Source of the DNA: JANRIC01 sp033765345
Lineage (GTDB): Bacteria > Bacteroidota > Bacteroidia > Cytophagales > Microscillaceae
Assembly: GCA_033765345.1 (NCBI GenBank)
Contig: JANRIC010000131.1
Coordinates: 1-64,000 of the forward strand
Direction of reading: 5' to 3'
Length of the DNA: 64,000 nucleotides
Shown: piece by piece, positions 28,625-38,419 of the stretch
How the letters are laid out: the number at the start of each line of letters is the position of its first letter
Numbering within the stretch: position 1 is the first letter of the stretch
Position numbers and translations under genes: made by a program
Notes under the pieces: model-generated
The model's database searches: none
Seen by the model: only the letters and a program-made list of their open reading frames with translations
Told to the model about the DNA's origin: nothing

Positions 28625-30871
28625 ATGAAACTCAAAAAACCCGCACAAGCCGCTGCCGGATTTCCTGCTCTCATCAGCACGGCACGTCATATTTTAAGGG
28701 AAATGAGCCCCACTAGAGGTTTTCGCATTCTTGCAAAGATGAATCAAAAAGCAGGCTTTGATTGCCCAGGCTGCGCCTGGCCGGATCCTGCCCAAAAAAG
28801 GTCTTCACTGGGTGAATACTGCGAAAACGGTGCTAAGGCAATTGCCGAAGAAGCTACAACCAAAAAAATTACGCTGGAGTTTTTTCAAAAATATAGCGTA
28901 ACTGAACTTAGCCAACAGTCTGACTTTTGGCTCAGTCAACAGGGTAGACTTACACAGCCAATGCTTCTTAAACCCGAATCCGTTCATTATCAGCCGATTA
29001 GCTGGCAACAAGCTTTTGCACTGATCGGAACGGAATTAAAGTCCCTGGATTCTCCAAACGAAGCTGTATTTTATACCTCAGGGCGCACAAGCAACGAAGC
29101 GGCTTTTTTATATCAGCTTTTTGTGCGGATGTACGGCACGAATAATATGCCCGATTGCTCCAATATGTGCCACGAATCTAGTGGTACGGGGCTTTCCCAA
29201 ACCCTGGGTATCGGCAAGGGTTCTGTGACACTGGAAGACTTTGACCAGGCCGAGGTCATCATCGTAGCCGGGCAAAACCCCGGTACTAATCACCCTCGTA
29301 TGCTCACAGCCCTGCAAAAAGCCAAAGAAAAAGGTGCTCGGATTATCAGTATCAACCCTTTGGCCGAAACCGGACTTGTCCGTTTTCAAAACCCCCAGGA
29401 TTTTAGACATTACCTCAATGGAGGTATTCATCTCACGGATATTTTCCTTCAGGTCAAGATCAATGAAGACGTAACACTGCTCAAGGCATTGATGAAAATC
29501 CTATACGAAAAGGAAAAAAAATCACCTGGAAAAGTCTTTGATTTGGAATTTATCCAAAAAAACACCCAGGGTTTTGAGGATTTTTTAAAAGAATTGGAAA
29601 ATTACTCCCTGGAAGATTTGATAACAAAATGCGGAGTATCCAAAGAAAAAATAGAAGAAACCGCCAAACTTCTGACAGATACAAAAAGAATCATCCTCTG
29701 CTGGGCTATGGGACTTACGCAGCACAAAAACGGGGTAGCCAATGTCCGCGAATGCGTCAATCTTTTATTACTCAAAGGCAGCATCGGCAAACCCGGTGCG
29801 GGTACTTGCCCAGTACGTGGGCATAGCAATGTACAAGGCGACCGTACCATGGGCATCTGGGAAAAACCACCCGCAGCTTTTCTGGATAAACTATCAGAGG
29901 TTTTTGATTTTCAGGCTCCCCGAAAGCCAGGCTATAATACCGTCGAGGCCATTCAAGCTATGGCAGAGGGCAAAGCCAGGGTTTTTATTGCCTTGGGTGG
30001 AAATTTTCTCTCAGCTACTCCTGACACAGAATTTACTGCCAAAGCTTTGCAAAATTGCCAATTGACCGTGCAAATCTCTACCAAACTCAATCGCAGCCAC
30101 CTGATTCACGGTCAAAAAGCACTGATCTTGCCCTGCTTGGGAAGAACTGAAATTGACCTTCAAAAATCTGGGCTACAATTCCAAACCGTAGAAAATTCTA
30201 TGGGTTTTGTACACGCTACGCAGGGGCATATCCAGCCTGCCTCTACACATTTACTGAGTGAACCTGCCATCGTAGCCGGAATAGCCCAAGCCACTTTGGG
30301 TAATACCGCTTCAGTCAATTGGGCTGAACTTACGGAAAATTATGACCGCATCCGGGATAAAATCGCCCAAGTCATCCCCGGATTTGAGAATTATCACGAA
30401 AAAGTAAAAAATGGCGAGGGTTTTTATCTGCCCAATGCCCCCAGAGTAGGTAAATTCAATACACCCGATCAAAAAGCACATTTTAGCCTCAATCCCCTGC
30501 CCGAAAACCCGCTCCAGGAAGGAGAATACCTGATGATGACGATTCGCTCACACGATCAGTTTAATACCACAATCTATGGGCTAAATGACCGATACAGAGG
30601 CATTTACAATGAACGTCGAGTAGTGCTGATGAATCCCGAAGACATAAAAGCCGCAAAACTGGAAAAACTTCAGGCAGTGGATTTAACCAGCCACTACGAA
30701 GGCGAAATCCGTACGGCTCAGCATTTTCTGATAATCCCTTATGAAATCCCCCGGCAATGCGTGGCAACTTATTTTCCAGAAGCCAATGTGCTGATTCCTT
30801 TGCAACATTTTGCCGATCAAAGCCATACACCTGCTTCCAAATCGGTGGTAATTCGGATGAAAGCCGTGTAA
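28625..30871 (+). CDS. FdhF/YdeP-type molybdopterin oxidoreductase
   Basis: This 748-residue enzyme belongs to the molybdopterin oxidoreductase alpha-subunit family related to YdeP and formate dehydrogenase. The N-terminal GFDCPGCAWPDP motif is characteristic. VFYTSGRTSNEAAFLYQ, NMCHESSGTGLSQTLG, GQNPGTNHPRM and RSHDQFNTTIYG mark the bis-molybdopterin-guanine-dinucleotide fold. It is cytoplasmic, with no Tat signal. Flanked by fdhD and moaA it forms a molybdenum-enzyme set. Formate oxidation is not certain; members have been linked to acid resistance and other reactions. Confidence 0.88.
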   Translation: MKLKKPAQAAAGFPALISTARHILREMSPTRGFRILAKMNQKAGFDCPGCAWPDPAQKRSSLGEYCENGAKAIAEEATTKKITLEFFQKYSVTELSQQSDFWLSQQGRLTQPMLLKPESVHYQPISWQQAFALIGTELKSLDSPNEAVFYTSGRTSNEAAFLYQLFVRMYGTNNMPDCSNMCHESSGTGLSQTLGIGKGSVTLEDFDQAEVIIVAGQNPGTNHPRMLTALQKAKEKGARIISINPLAETGLVRFQNPQDFRHYLNGGIHLTDIFLQVKINEDVTLLKALMKILYEKEKKSPGKVFDLEFIQKNTQGFEDFLKELENYSLEDLITKCGVSKEKIEETAKLLTDTKRIILCWAMGLTQHKNGVANVRECVNLLLLKGSIGKPGAGTCPVRGHSNVQGDRTMGIWEKPPAAFLDKLSEVFDFQAPRKPGYNTVEAIQAMAEGKARVFIALGGNFLSATPDTEFTAKALQNCQLTVQISTKLNRSHLIHGQKALILPCLGRTEIDLQKSGLQFQTVENSMGFVHATQGHIQPASTHLLSEPAIVAGIAQATLGNTASVNWAELTENYDRIRDKIAQVIPGFENYHEKVKNGEGFYLPNAPRVGKFNTPDQKAHFSLNPLPENPLQEGEYLMMTIRSHDQFNTTIYGLNDRYRGIYNERRVVLMNPEDIKAAKLEKLQAVDLTSHYEGEIRTAQHFLIIPYEIPRQCVATYFPEANVLIPLQHFADQSHTPASKSVVIRMKAV

Positions 30872-30988
30872 TTTCTTGCGAATGAAAACTTATTGGGATA
30901 AATTTGACTTTTATCTATATGGAATACCATAATCTATGGTGGTTCATCCGTAGATTTATTTATTGAAAATGAAAATCTCACGCTAAAA

Positions 30989-32011
30989 ATGCAAATTTCC
31001 GAAAACGATCACAATATTTCAACTATATATGATAACCACGGTCGCCCGATCAACTATGTAAGGCTTGCCGTGACCGACCGCTGTAACCTGCGTTGTTTTT
31101 ATTGTATGCCTGAAGAAGGCATCAAATACCTGCCCAAACAGCAATTGCTGAGTTATGAAGAAATGGAAAGGCTGATCAGTCTTTTGGCTGGAATGGGCGT
31201 TTATAAAGTACGAATTACAGGCGGAGAACCTTTTGTGAGACAAGATTTAATTCTTTTTATGGAACATATCAGCCGAATCCCAGGTATCCGGCAAATTACC
31301 ATGACTACCAACGGCGTACTCACTCACAAGTACATTCCTCGTCTAAAAGCTATGGGTATTCACTCAGTCAACCTGAGTATGGATACTTTGGATAAAAATA
31401 GATTTTTTGAAATCACCCGCCGCAATGAATTCGATCAAGTCATGTACAGCCTTGAAAGTCTGATCAAACACGGCATTGATACCAAAATCAACGCTGTAGT
31501 GATGGATGGTAAAAACACCCAAGACATCATTCCGCTTGCACAACTTACAAAAGATCAACCGATTGACGTACGATTTATAGAAGAAATGCCTTTTAACGGC
31601 GAAGGATCACATTATCCGGTATTGACCTGGAATTTTAAACGCATTTTAGAAGAACTCAAGACTGTCTTTCCCGACATTACCAAAATCCCCGATGCACCCC
31701 ATTCTACGGCTTATCACTATCAGATTCCGGGTCATCAGGGCAAAATCGGCATCATCGCAGCTTTCAGTCGTACTTTTTGCGGTACTTGTAATCGCATTCG
31801 GATTACGGCGCAGGGTCAGCTCAAGACCTGCTTGTATGATGAGGGTGTGCTGGATATCAAGCAGTTAATGCGCTCTGGTGCCAGTGATGATTTAATCAAA
31901 ACTGCCTTACTCCAAGCTTTTGGCAATCGCGCCAAAGACGGCTACGAAGCCGAGCAAAGACGCAGCAGCGACCTTCCAGTGAGCGAATCAATGTCTACGA
32001 TTGGGGGGTAA
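30989..32011 (+). CDS. moaA: GTP 3',8-cyclase MoaA (molybdenum cofactor synthesis)
   Basis: This 340-residue radical SAM enzyme performs the first step of molybdopterin synthesis, converting GTP to 3',8-cyclo-GTP. The radical SAM cluster is in DRCNLRCFYCMPEEG, and the second, GTP-binding cluster is in FCGTCNRIRITAQGQLKTCL. The C-terminus ends in the required Gly-Gly (MSTIGG). It completes the fdhD/oxidoreductase/moaA group. No moaC, moaE or mobA gene is in the window. Confidence 0.96.
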   Translation: MQISENDHNISTIYDNHGRPINYVRLAVTDRCNLRCFYCMPEEGIKYLPKQQLLSYEEMERLISLLAGMGVYKVRITGGEPFVRQDLILFMEHISRIPGIRQITMTTNGVLTHKYIPRLKAMGIHSVNLSMDTLDKNRFFEITRRNEFDQVMYSLESLIKHGIDTKINAVVMDGKNTQDIIPLAQLTKDQPIDVRFIEEMPFNGEGSHYPVLTWNFKRILEELKTVFPDITKIPDAPHSTAYHYQIPGHQGKIGIIAAFSRTFCGTCNRIRITAQGQLKTCLYDEGVLDIKQLMRSGASDDLIKTALLQAFGNRAKDGYEAEQRRSSDLPVSESMSTIGG

Positions 32012-32080
32012 TCAAACAGACGATAGTCCATTGTCCGTAGATTTATGCAGTTTCATATTTTGAGCTAACCCAAAAAAATA

Positions 32081-32110
32081 AAAGCCAATCGGGGTAGATT
32101 GGCTTTCTTT
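32081..32110 (+). terminator. Intrinsic terminator after moaA
   Basis: AAAGCCAATC (32081-32090) pairs perfectly with GATTGGCTTT (32097-32106) over a 6-nt loop, followed by CTTT. It lies 69 nt after the moaA stop. Confidence 0.85.
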
Positions 32111-32284
32111 CCATAGTATTTGAAAAAGGATATTGGATTTGGAGTTCCCATTTCCCAATAATCTTGTGTCCAAATTTAAATAAGAGCTGTTAACTGGATG
32201 TGAATCCTGTAAGCATTCAAAAGGTAACCGATTTTTGATAAAGAAATTGAGTTTTTTTTAATCGTGAGAAGGATGTTTTACCAT

Positions 32285-33358
32285 TTATTTATTGCTTGAG
32301 TAAAAATTAGTTATTCCATTGATAATCAAAGAGTTAAACAATTCTTCTTCCCCCTGAAAGTATATTTCAATAGGTAGATAATACAAGGGAATTTGACTAA
32401 AAAGGGTTGATTTTGGAATTAATTTCACATAGTCTTTTTCAGTAGTCAGGATAATTTTAGAGGTATGGTCAGCTTGCTGCCAGGTGCGGATGATTTTTTC
32501 CAAATCTTTTTGTTGGTAATGATGATGATCAGCAAATTTCAGGTGGGTTACTTCTCTGAAATGTTCTTTTACGTATTTTTCCAGACCTCCGTGGCGAGCA
32601 ATTCCCGAAAACAACACCACGGAAGTTTCTTGAGTGATCGGCTGATCGGAAGGAATTTTGCCAAATACAGCGGGTTGTAAGGGAGCATAACGAATTCCGG
32701 TAAAAAATATAGGGGTATTTGTTTTTGTATATGGATAGATTTGATCTCGAATGCCTTCTTTCTGATCGTGGGATAGATTTTCCGGGCATTTACTTACAAT
32801 GACTATATCAGCACGTCGGGCACCGTAGCGACTTTCACGCAGTCTGCCGGAGGGAAAGGGAAAATCTTGATAAAATAATCGCTCATAATCCGTGAGCAAA
32901 ATATTACAAGTAGGCGTTACTGCCCTATGTTGGAAAGCATCGTCTAATAAAATCACTTTGGTTTTGGGTCTTTCAAAGAGGATATGAGGAATGGCAAAAG
33001 CTCTTTCCTCTCCTACGGCGATACCCACTTCAGCTGAGAATTTATGATAAAACTGCATCGGTTCATCTCCAATCAAACTTGCGTTTGCAGACTCATCAGC
33101 CAGGATAAAACCCTTACTTTTGCGCCCATAACCTCGGCTTAATGTAGCCAAAGGGTATTGATCTTTGAGCATCCGAATGAGGTATTCCACGTGAGGGGTT
33201 TTACCAGTGCCTCCCACGGTCAGGTTACCTACATTGATCACAAAGACTTCAAAGGAAAAAGATTTTTTTGAACCGATTTGATACAAGTGATTTCTAAAAT
33301 CGGTAATTCCCTGATAAATTAAAGTAAAAGGATAAAGAAATATCTGTAAAAGGCTCAT
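32285..33358 (-). CDS. lpxK: Tetraacyldisaccharide 4'-kinase LpxK
   Basis: The protein has 357 residues and phosphorylates the lipid A disaccharide at the inner membrane. The family P-loop NVGNLTVGGTGKTPHVEYL is present near 42-60, with the downstream ILLDDAFQHRAV and FSGIARHGGLEKY motifs. The N-terminal LQIFLYPFTLIYQGITDFRN is the membrane-associating helix. It is the last gene of the cell-envelope cluster, 22 nt after asnB. Confidence 0.95.
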   Translation of the reverse strand: MSLLQIFLYPFTLIYQGITDFRNHLYQIGSKKSFSFEVFVINVGNLTVGGTGKTPHVEYLIRMLKDQYPLATLSRGYGRKSKGFILADESANASLIGDEPMQFYHKFSAEVGIAVGEERAFAIPHILFERPKTKVILLDDAFQHRAVTPTCNILLTDYERLFYQDFPFPSGRLRESRYGARRADIVIVSKCPENLSHDQKEGIRDQIYPYTKTNTPIFFTGIRYAPLQPAVFGKIPSDQPITQETSVVLFSGIARHGGLEKYVKEHFREVTHLKFADHHHYQQKDLEKIIRTWQQADHTSKIILTTEKDYVKLIPKSTLFSQIPLYYLPIEIYFQGEEELFNSLIINGITNFYSSNK

Positions 33359-33380
33359 AATCTATTGTTAGAGCGTATAT

Positions 33381-35249
33381 CTAATAGGTTTTTTCCATAA
33401 ATTGATGCAAAACGATCAAAGCCCAAAGACGATTGTAATAAAACTTTTGCCCTTTGAGGAATTTTTTCTTCATCAATTCTACCGAATCAGCGTTGACCAA
33501 CCCATAACGCTCGATGAGGTTTTTGTCGAGGTATCGATCTATCAGAAAACTTAGATCGCCACTTAGCCAATCAGCCAGCGGAATGGAAAAACCTTGTTTG
33601 GGGCGAGCAAATAGTTTTTCAGGCAAATAGTCATAAAGTACCTGTTTGAGCAGATATTTACGGGTTTTGCCTTTGTACCGAAGTGCAGGATTGAGATTGA
33701 CGGCAAACTCTACAACCCGATGATCCAGAAGCGGCACCCTGACTTCAAGCCCGTGCTGCATACTTGCTCGATCTACTTTCACCAGCAAATCATCGGGTAG
33801 ATAGTATTGTAGGTCAAACAAGGCCTGTTTTTCCATAGGATTAAGATTACGGGGATAATTGGGTGCCAAAAAAGGATTTTCTTTGGCAGGAGAAATCATC
33901 AATTGCTTGAGTTCGCGTCGGGAAAAAAGCAGTTGCTCCTGTGAGAAAATATGACTTGCCAAATCCTTTGAATTGGAATATCTAAAAAGATGCTTTGCCT
34001 TCTGAAAAGAAGGCTTTTTAAAAGGTCCGAGGGTCAGTGCAATGGGATAACGCAGATTCTGCCAAAAACCATGAGACAATCTGTCTGCCCATTGGTACAT
34101 TCCATAGCCCAAAAACAGTTCGTCTCCCCCATCACCGCCCAAAGCAACTTTTACGTGCTGCCGAGCTAGTTGAGATACCAGGTAAGTAGGAATGCACGAA
34201 GAATCGGCAAAAGGTTCGTCATAAAAATTAAGAAGTTGTGGGATGAGTTCTTGGGCATCTTTGACAGAAACCATAAACTCTGTATGGTCGGTATGAAGCT
34301 GTTGGGCTACGGTTTTGGCAAAATCAGATTCATTAAAGGCACTTTCTTTGAAGCCAATGGAAAAAGTATTAATCTTAGAGCTTGAACTTTCAACGGCTAG
34401 TGCAGCAATGGTACTGGAATCAATCCCCCCACTGAGAAGTATCCCGACAGGCACATCGCTGATGAGGCGATACTCTACTGAGCTTTGTAGTAGTTTTTTT
34501 AACTGTTTTTTGGCTTCGGATTCTTTATTGAGCAAACTTAGTTTTTCCTGCGTATCGCGGTCATAGATTTTGTGTTGAAATTGCCAGTAACTTTCTTCTC
34601 GAATGCCCTCTTTGGAGACAATCATCCAGAAACCCGGTCGCAGCTTGTATACGTGCTTGAAGATAGCATCAGGGGCAGGGACATAACCCAAATGCAGAAA
34701 ATTTTGCACAGCAGAATAGTTTAATTCGGTAGGAATATCGGAAAGCTTCATCAATGCTTTTAGCTCTGAGGCAAAAGCAAAATTAACTTCCGAGGTACTA
34801 TCAGGATTCCAATAATAATACAAAGGTTTGATCCCAAGCCGATCCCGGAGCAGATACAAAATTCCGTCTTGCTTATCATAAATCGCCATAGCAAACATAC
34901 CATTCAGTTGATAAGCGAATTTGAGGTATTTTCGGGCAAAAAGCTCAACCAATACCTCTGTATCTGAAGTAGTACGCAGGGTTGCATCAATCTGCTTGGC
35001 TAATTCGCGATAGTTATAAATTTCACCGTTAAAAACAATGGCATATCGTTCATTGTGAGAAAACATGGGCTGATTGGCAGCTTCGGAAAGATCCAAAATG
35101 CTCAAACGGCGATGCCCCAGCCCACACAAACCGTCAGAAAAAATGCCTTGTGCATCCGGGCCTCGATGAGCCAGGGATGCCGTCATGCTGGAAAGTTTGT
35201 CTTCGCTAAACTTAAATTGAGTTGAATAAAATCCGCAAATGCCGCACAT
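33381..35249 (-). CDS. asnB: Asparagine synthetase (glutamine-hydrolysing)
   Basis: This 622-residue enzyme begins MCGICGFYS, giving the N-terminal nucleophile Cys2 of the glutaminase domain. AHRGPDAQGI, GHRRLSILD and FNGEIYN follow. The synthetase domain has the ATP PP-loop LLSGGIDSSTIAALA and GGDGGDELFLGYGMY. It makes asparagine from aspartate. Its place between glycan genes suggests it may instead belong to the AsnB-like enzymes that amidate sugar acids in surface polysaccharides; that is inference from context. Confidence 0.92.
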   Translation of the reverse strand: MCGICGFYSTQFKFSEDKLSSMTASLAHRGPDAQGIFSDGLCGLGHRRLSILDLSEAANQPMFSHNERYAIVFNGEIYNYRELAKQIDATLRTTSDTEVLVELFARKYLKFAYQLNGMFAMAIYDKQDGILYLLRDRLGIKPLYYYWNPDSTSEVNFAFASELKALMKLSDIPTELNYSAVQNFLHLGYVPAPDAIFKHVYKLRPGFWMIVSKEGIREESYWQFQHKIYDRDTQEKLSLLNKESEAKKQLKKLLQSSVEYRLISDVPVGILLSGGIDSSTIAALAVESSSSKINTFSIGFKESAFNESDFAKTVAQQLHTDHTEFMVSVKDAQELIPQLLNFYDEPFADSSCIPTYLVSQLARQHVKVALGGDGGDELFLGYGMYQWADRLSHGFWQNLRYPIALTLGPFKKPSFQKAKHLFRYSNSKDLASHIFSQEQLLFSRRELKQLMISPAKENPFLAPNYPRNLNPMEKQALFDLQYYLPDDLLVKVDRASMQHGLEVRVPLLDHRVVEFAVNLNPALRYKGKTRKYLLKQVLYDYLPEKLFARPKQGFSIPLADWLSGDLSFLIDRYLDKNLIERYGLVNADSVELMKKKFLKGQKFYYNRLWALIVLHQFMEKTY

Positions 35250-35342
35250 AAAATTTGATTGTCAATTTTGTGAGTTAAATTCTGGTAAATTGGTTTGAAC
35301 ACCCAAAGAAAATGAATATATATTAAAATATTGAGTTGGCTT

Positions 35343-36314
35343 TTAAGAAGATTTGATTCCTTTCACTACGGCAGCCTCGCCATTTTGCCCAAAACGAATA
35401 TAATCGGCTTTTACATCTTTCATACCAAATTCTTCAAACCATTTTTTAACCCGACTTAGGCGCTGAGGTTGATCATAAGCTGGAGAAAACATATCAAAAG
35501 TATCCAAAATTACCCACTCCCTGAGTTGATCGGGGTCAAGATCAGGGGGGAGTGTATTTTTGATGTCACATATCGGTAAAAAACGGTTCACGATTTTGCC
35601 CATGCCTATCCGATCAAAAAAACTATAGGCTTGTATCAGCCAATCCGCATTACTTTCTATTCGGTTGAGTAGTTTTTCGTGAGAAAGTTTTCGGGTGAAG
35701 GGTCTAAAAAGATATTTGGCGTGAATTTTTGTCCACCAGCCACGAATCGGGTAAAAATCTACCACCAATTCCCCACCTTTTTTGACCATATTTACCAGAG
35801 AAGCTACTGATTTTTTAAAATCGGGCGTATGTTGTAGTACTCCAAAGCAAAAAACCCGGTCAAAACTCCCCGGTGCAAAAGGCAACTCATAAATACTTGC
35901 TTTAAAAAGCTGGAATCTTTCGCCGTGATGCCCGTTATTCTTGTAATTTGCCATGACTGCATCCGAATAATCTACGCTGTAAAGATTGGCTTGGGTATAA
36001 TCCAATACGATCTGAGAGAATCGTCCGGCTCCGGAGCCGACTTCCAGGATATTCTGAGTGCTTAAATCCTGGGTATCCCAGCCAGTACAGGCAAAAAAGC
36101 GTTCACGACTTTGGTCAGAGCGAGAAAAATTATCTATCTGAGTTTTATCAAATTTATTCCACTGAAAGCCAAAACTTTGTGTATAATTATCTTCTCGAAC
36201 AATATGATATACGCCATTGATTTTGGGAAATTCGTTTTGTTCGCAATCTTTCAATTTATCAGGCTCGATAATGAGTTTTTGATGATTGAACGGATTAATC
36301 AATTGAATAGTCAT
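35343..36314 (-). CDS. Class I SAM-dependent methyltransferase
   Basis: This 323-residue protein has an N-terminal Trm112-like segment (INPFNHQKLIIEPDKL) followed by FGFQWNKFDKTQID and a Rossmann methyltransferase domain. Motif I is NILEVGSGAGRFSQIV, and the later strand is FDRVFCFGVLQHTP. The start codon abuts the stop of the GT2 gene with no gap, so the two are translationally coupled. It likely methylates a sugar or lipid-linked glycan of the surface polysaccharide. Confidence 0.82.
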   Translation of the reverse strand: MTIQLINPFNHQKLIIEPDKLKDCEQNEFPKINGVYHIVREDNYTQSFGFQWNKFDKTQIDNFSRSDQSRERFFACTGWDTQDLSTQNILEVGSGAGRFSQIVLDYTQANLYSVDYSDAVMANYKNNGHHGERFQLFKASIYELPFAPGSFDRVFCFGVLQHTPDFKKSVASLVNMVKKGGELVVDFYPIRGWWTKIHAKYLFRPFTRKLSHEKLLNRIESNADWLIQAYSFFDRIGMGKIVNRFLPICDIKNTLPPDLDPDQLREWVILDTFDMFSPAYDQPQRLSRVKKWFEEFGMKDVKADYIRFGQNGEAAVVKGIKSS

Positions 36315-37205
36315 TCAGAAATTACTCAGGGTTTTGAATACAATCACTAAAAATTTTTTATTAAATATAATTCCCGGATAGATGCGGACCGACTCCATAA
36401 CATACCTCCAGCATCTCTTTTTTTGAAGGGCTATCAATAAGTGCAATGCAATATACAATAATAAATGAGATCTTACCAAATTTTTGTATTTGCCGTATTT
36501 TTTTTGAAAATCTGGATCAGCTGACACTGCTTCATAAGCCAAATCGATCCTTTTTTTTAGTTTTTCCTCTTTTACATCCAGTACACTTCGCTTGTCGTGC
36601 TGAATCAAAGCAGAGGTAATTTCATTGTTGTAATAAATAGGATATTTAGAAGCAATCCGCATCCATAGCTCCCAATCTTCGGAGCCCGAAAGATCGCGTG
36701 TGGGATTAAAAAGATTTTGTAAGATGATGTCTTTCCGTACAAATACCCCCATACAACTAAGCAGATTGCCTTTGAGGAGTTTGCGGTTGAGGTCTCCCTT
36801 TAGTTGATTGTTTTGATACAGAATATTTCCCTGAGTATCTTTAATTTCATAAGCCAGGTGAAAAATTTCAGGGTTTTGATATTTCTCGATCATTTTTACA
36901 GCACTTGCAAAATGCCAGGGATAAAGAATATCATCCGAATCAATAAAAGTCACATAATGTCCCTTTGCCTGATGTATTCCAAAATTACGGGCAGCAGCAC
37001 GTTCTTCATTTTCTTTTTTGAAATAATACACTTTTTCACTCAAATAAGGGCTGACTAGCGCTGCGGTGTTGTCTGTACTGCCATCGTCTACAATGATCAC
37101 CTCAACATGTGGATAAGACTGATGAAGGACAGTATCCAGGGTACTTATAATGAAATCGGCGCGATTATACGTGGGAATTATAATAGAAAACAAAATATCA
37201 GACAT
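36315..37205 (-). CDS. Family 2 glycosyltransferase
   Basis: This 296-residue GT-A enzyme opens with FSIIIPTYNRADFI and VIIVDDGSTDNTAALV. The metal-binding motif is in TFIDSDDILYPWHF, and the acceptor region has SGSEDWELWMRI. A hydrophobic C-terminal stretch (LLLYIALHLLIALQ) may associate with the membrane. It probably adds a sugar in O-antigen-like polysaccharide assembly. Confidence 0.88.
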   Translation of the reverse strand: MSDILFSIIIPTYNRADFIISTLDTVLHQSYPHVEVIIVDDGSTDNTAALVSPYLSEKVYYFKKENEERAAARNFGIHQAKGHYVTFIDSDDILYPWHFASAVKMIEKYQNPEIFHLAYEIKDTQGNILYQNNQLKGDLNRKLLKGNLLSCMGVFVRKDIILQNLFNPTRDLSGSEDWELWMRIASKYPIYYNNEITSALIQHDKRSVLDVKEEKLKKRIDLAYEAVSADPDFQKKYGKYKNLVRSHLLLYIALHLLIALQKKRCWRYVMESVRIYPGIIFNKKFLVIVFKTLSNF

Positions 37206-37267
37206 AACAGATTTAATTAGTTTCTATCTTTGTCAAAAGTTTAGCCCTTGATACAATTCAATATGCC

Positions 37268-38392
37268 TTAAATTGTTTTGCCTTGATAGAGTTTTCTCAG
37301 TTTTGTAATCATTACAGGCAAATCAAAATATTTTTTCACATGCTCCTGCCCCTGTTTTTTCAGATGATTTTGTAGTACGGGGTTTTCCAGAAGTTTATTC
37401 ATAGCCTCCCAGATCGCCTCCGAATTTTTAAAATCAACGGTCAGGGCATTTTCCCCATCCTGGATAAATTCAGCAGCTACACCCGAAAGTGTAAAAACAG
37501 AAGGAATACCTGCAGCCAAAGCCTCCACATAAGTCTGCCCAAAAGCTTCCGAATGATCGTCTATGGGTGTATGAACGTGTAGGCTAAAAAGCTGATAAAG
37601 TGCAAAGATATCCTCTTCAAAAAGAATTTGCCTGTAATTCGCTGGAGCTATTTCCTGCAAAAGTGCTTCTATTTTCGCTTTGTACTCTCCCTTGGCATTG
37701 GCTAATAGAAGAACTGCCTGGGGATACTTTTTTTGAAAGCGGATAAATGCAGGCACTATGTACTGAATACCTTTCCACTCTGTTTGGCGAGCAATCACCC
37801 CAATGACTGTATGGTTTTCGGTGATCTGATATTTATCTCTGAGTTTTTGAATTCTTGCCTGACTTACCTCTGCGAAGGCTTCTAGGCGAAAACCATGATG
37901 CACTAAATGAATTTTTTGGGCTTTCACCTTTTCCCTGTCAACGAGAATTTTTCGTACATTTTCGCTGATGGCTACCAGGTCAGTGGCTAGGAAATTAATA
38001 AATCGGTCATAATATACAGCCCTGGGAAAGTACACGTGGTGCAGCGTACTGTGATGGCGCGTGCTGATTCTTTTTTGGACGCCGGCCATTTTGGCTGCCA
38101 ATAAGCCGATCAGCGATGCATCAAATAAATGACAATGAACTACCTGAATTTTTTCTTTGCTCAGGATTCGGAAGATTTTTAGAAATGCACCGAAAAAATC
38201 CTTTTTACCTCGATAGTTTATCCTGAAAACCCTTATGTTTTTTTGTTTAAGAAACTGCTCAAGGGCTGTTTCACGTTCGTGTAGCAGAATAAAACACAAA
38301 TCCAACGATTCGCTGGGTAGTTCTTCGGCGATCCATTCAAAAGCCAGGGCTTTGTCAATTTGAGAAATGATGTAGGCCAGTTTGATTTGCAA
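37268..38392 (-). CDS. Family 4 glycosyltransferase (GT-B)
   Basis: The protein has 374 residues. The donor-binding half is clear: TVIGVIARQTEWKGIQYIVPAF and SEAFGQTYVEALAAGIP followed by DGENALTVDF, the EX7E-type motif of retaining GT4 enzymes. No ATG is available near the N-terminus. The frame is closed by a stop 10 codons upstream and the first usable start is TTG at 38392 (LQIKLAYIISQIDKA), so this gene uses TTG. It sits 27 nt after the aminotransferase gene. Confidence 0.88.
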   Translation of the reverse strand: MQIKLAYIISQIDKALAFEWIAEELPSESLDLCFILLHERETALEQFLKQKNIRVFRINYRGKKDFFGAFLKIFRILSKEKIQVVHCHLFDASLIGLLAAKMAGVQKRISTRHHSTLHHVYFPRAVYYDRFINFLATDLVAISENVRKILVDREKVKAQKIHLVHHGFRLEAFAEVSQARIQKLRDKYQITENHTVIGVIARQTEWKGIQYIVPAFIRFQKKYPQAVLLLANAKGEYKAKIEALLQEIAPANYRQILFEEDIFALYQLFSLHVHTPIDDHSEAFGQTYVEALAAGIPSVFTLSGVAAEFIQDGENALTVDFKNSEAIWEAMNKLLENPVLQNHLKKQGQEHVKKYFDLPVMITKLRKLYQGKTI

Positions 38393-38419
38393 AGCAGAAA
38401 ACGTTGATTGGGAAGCAAT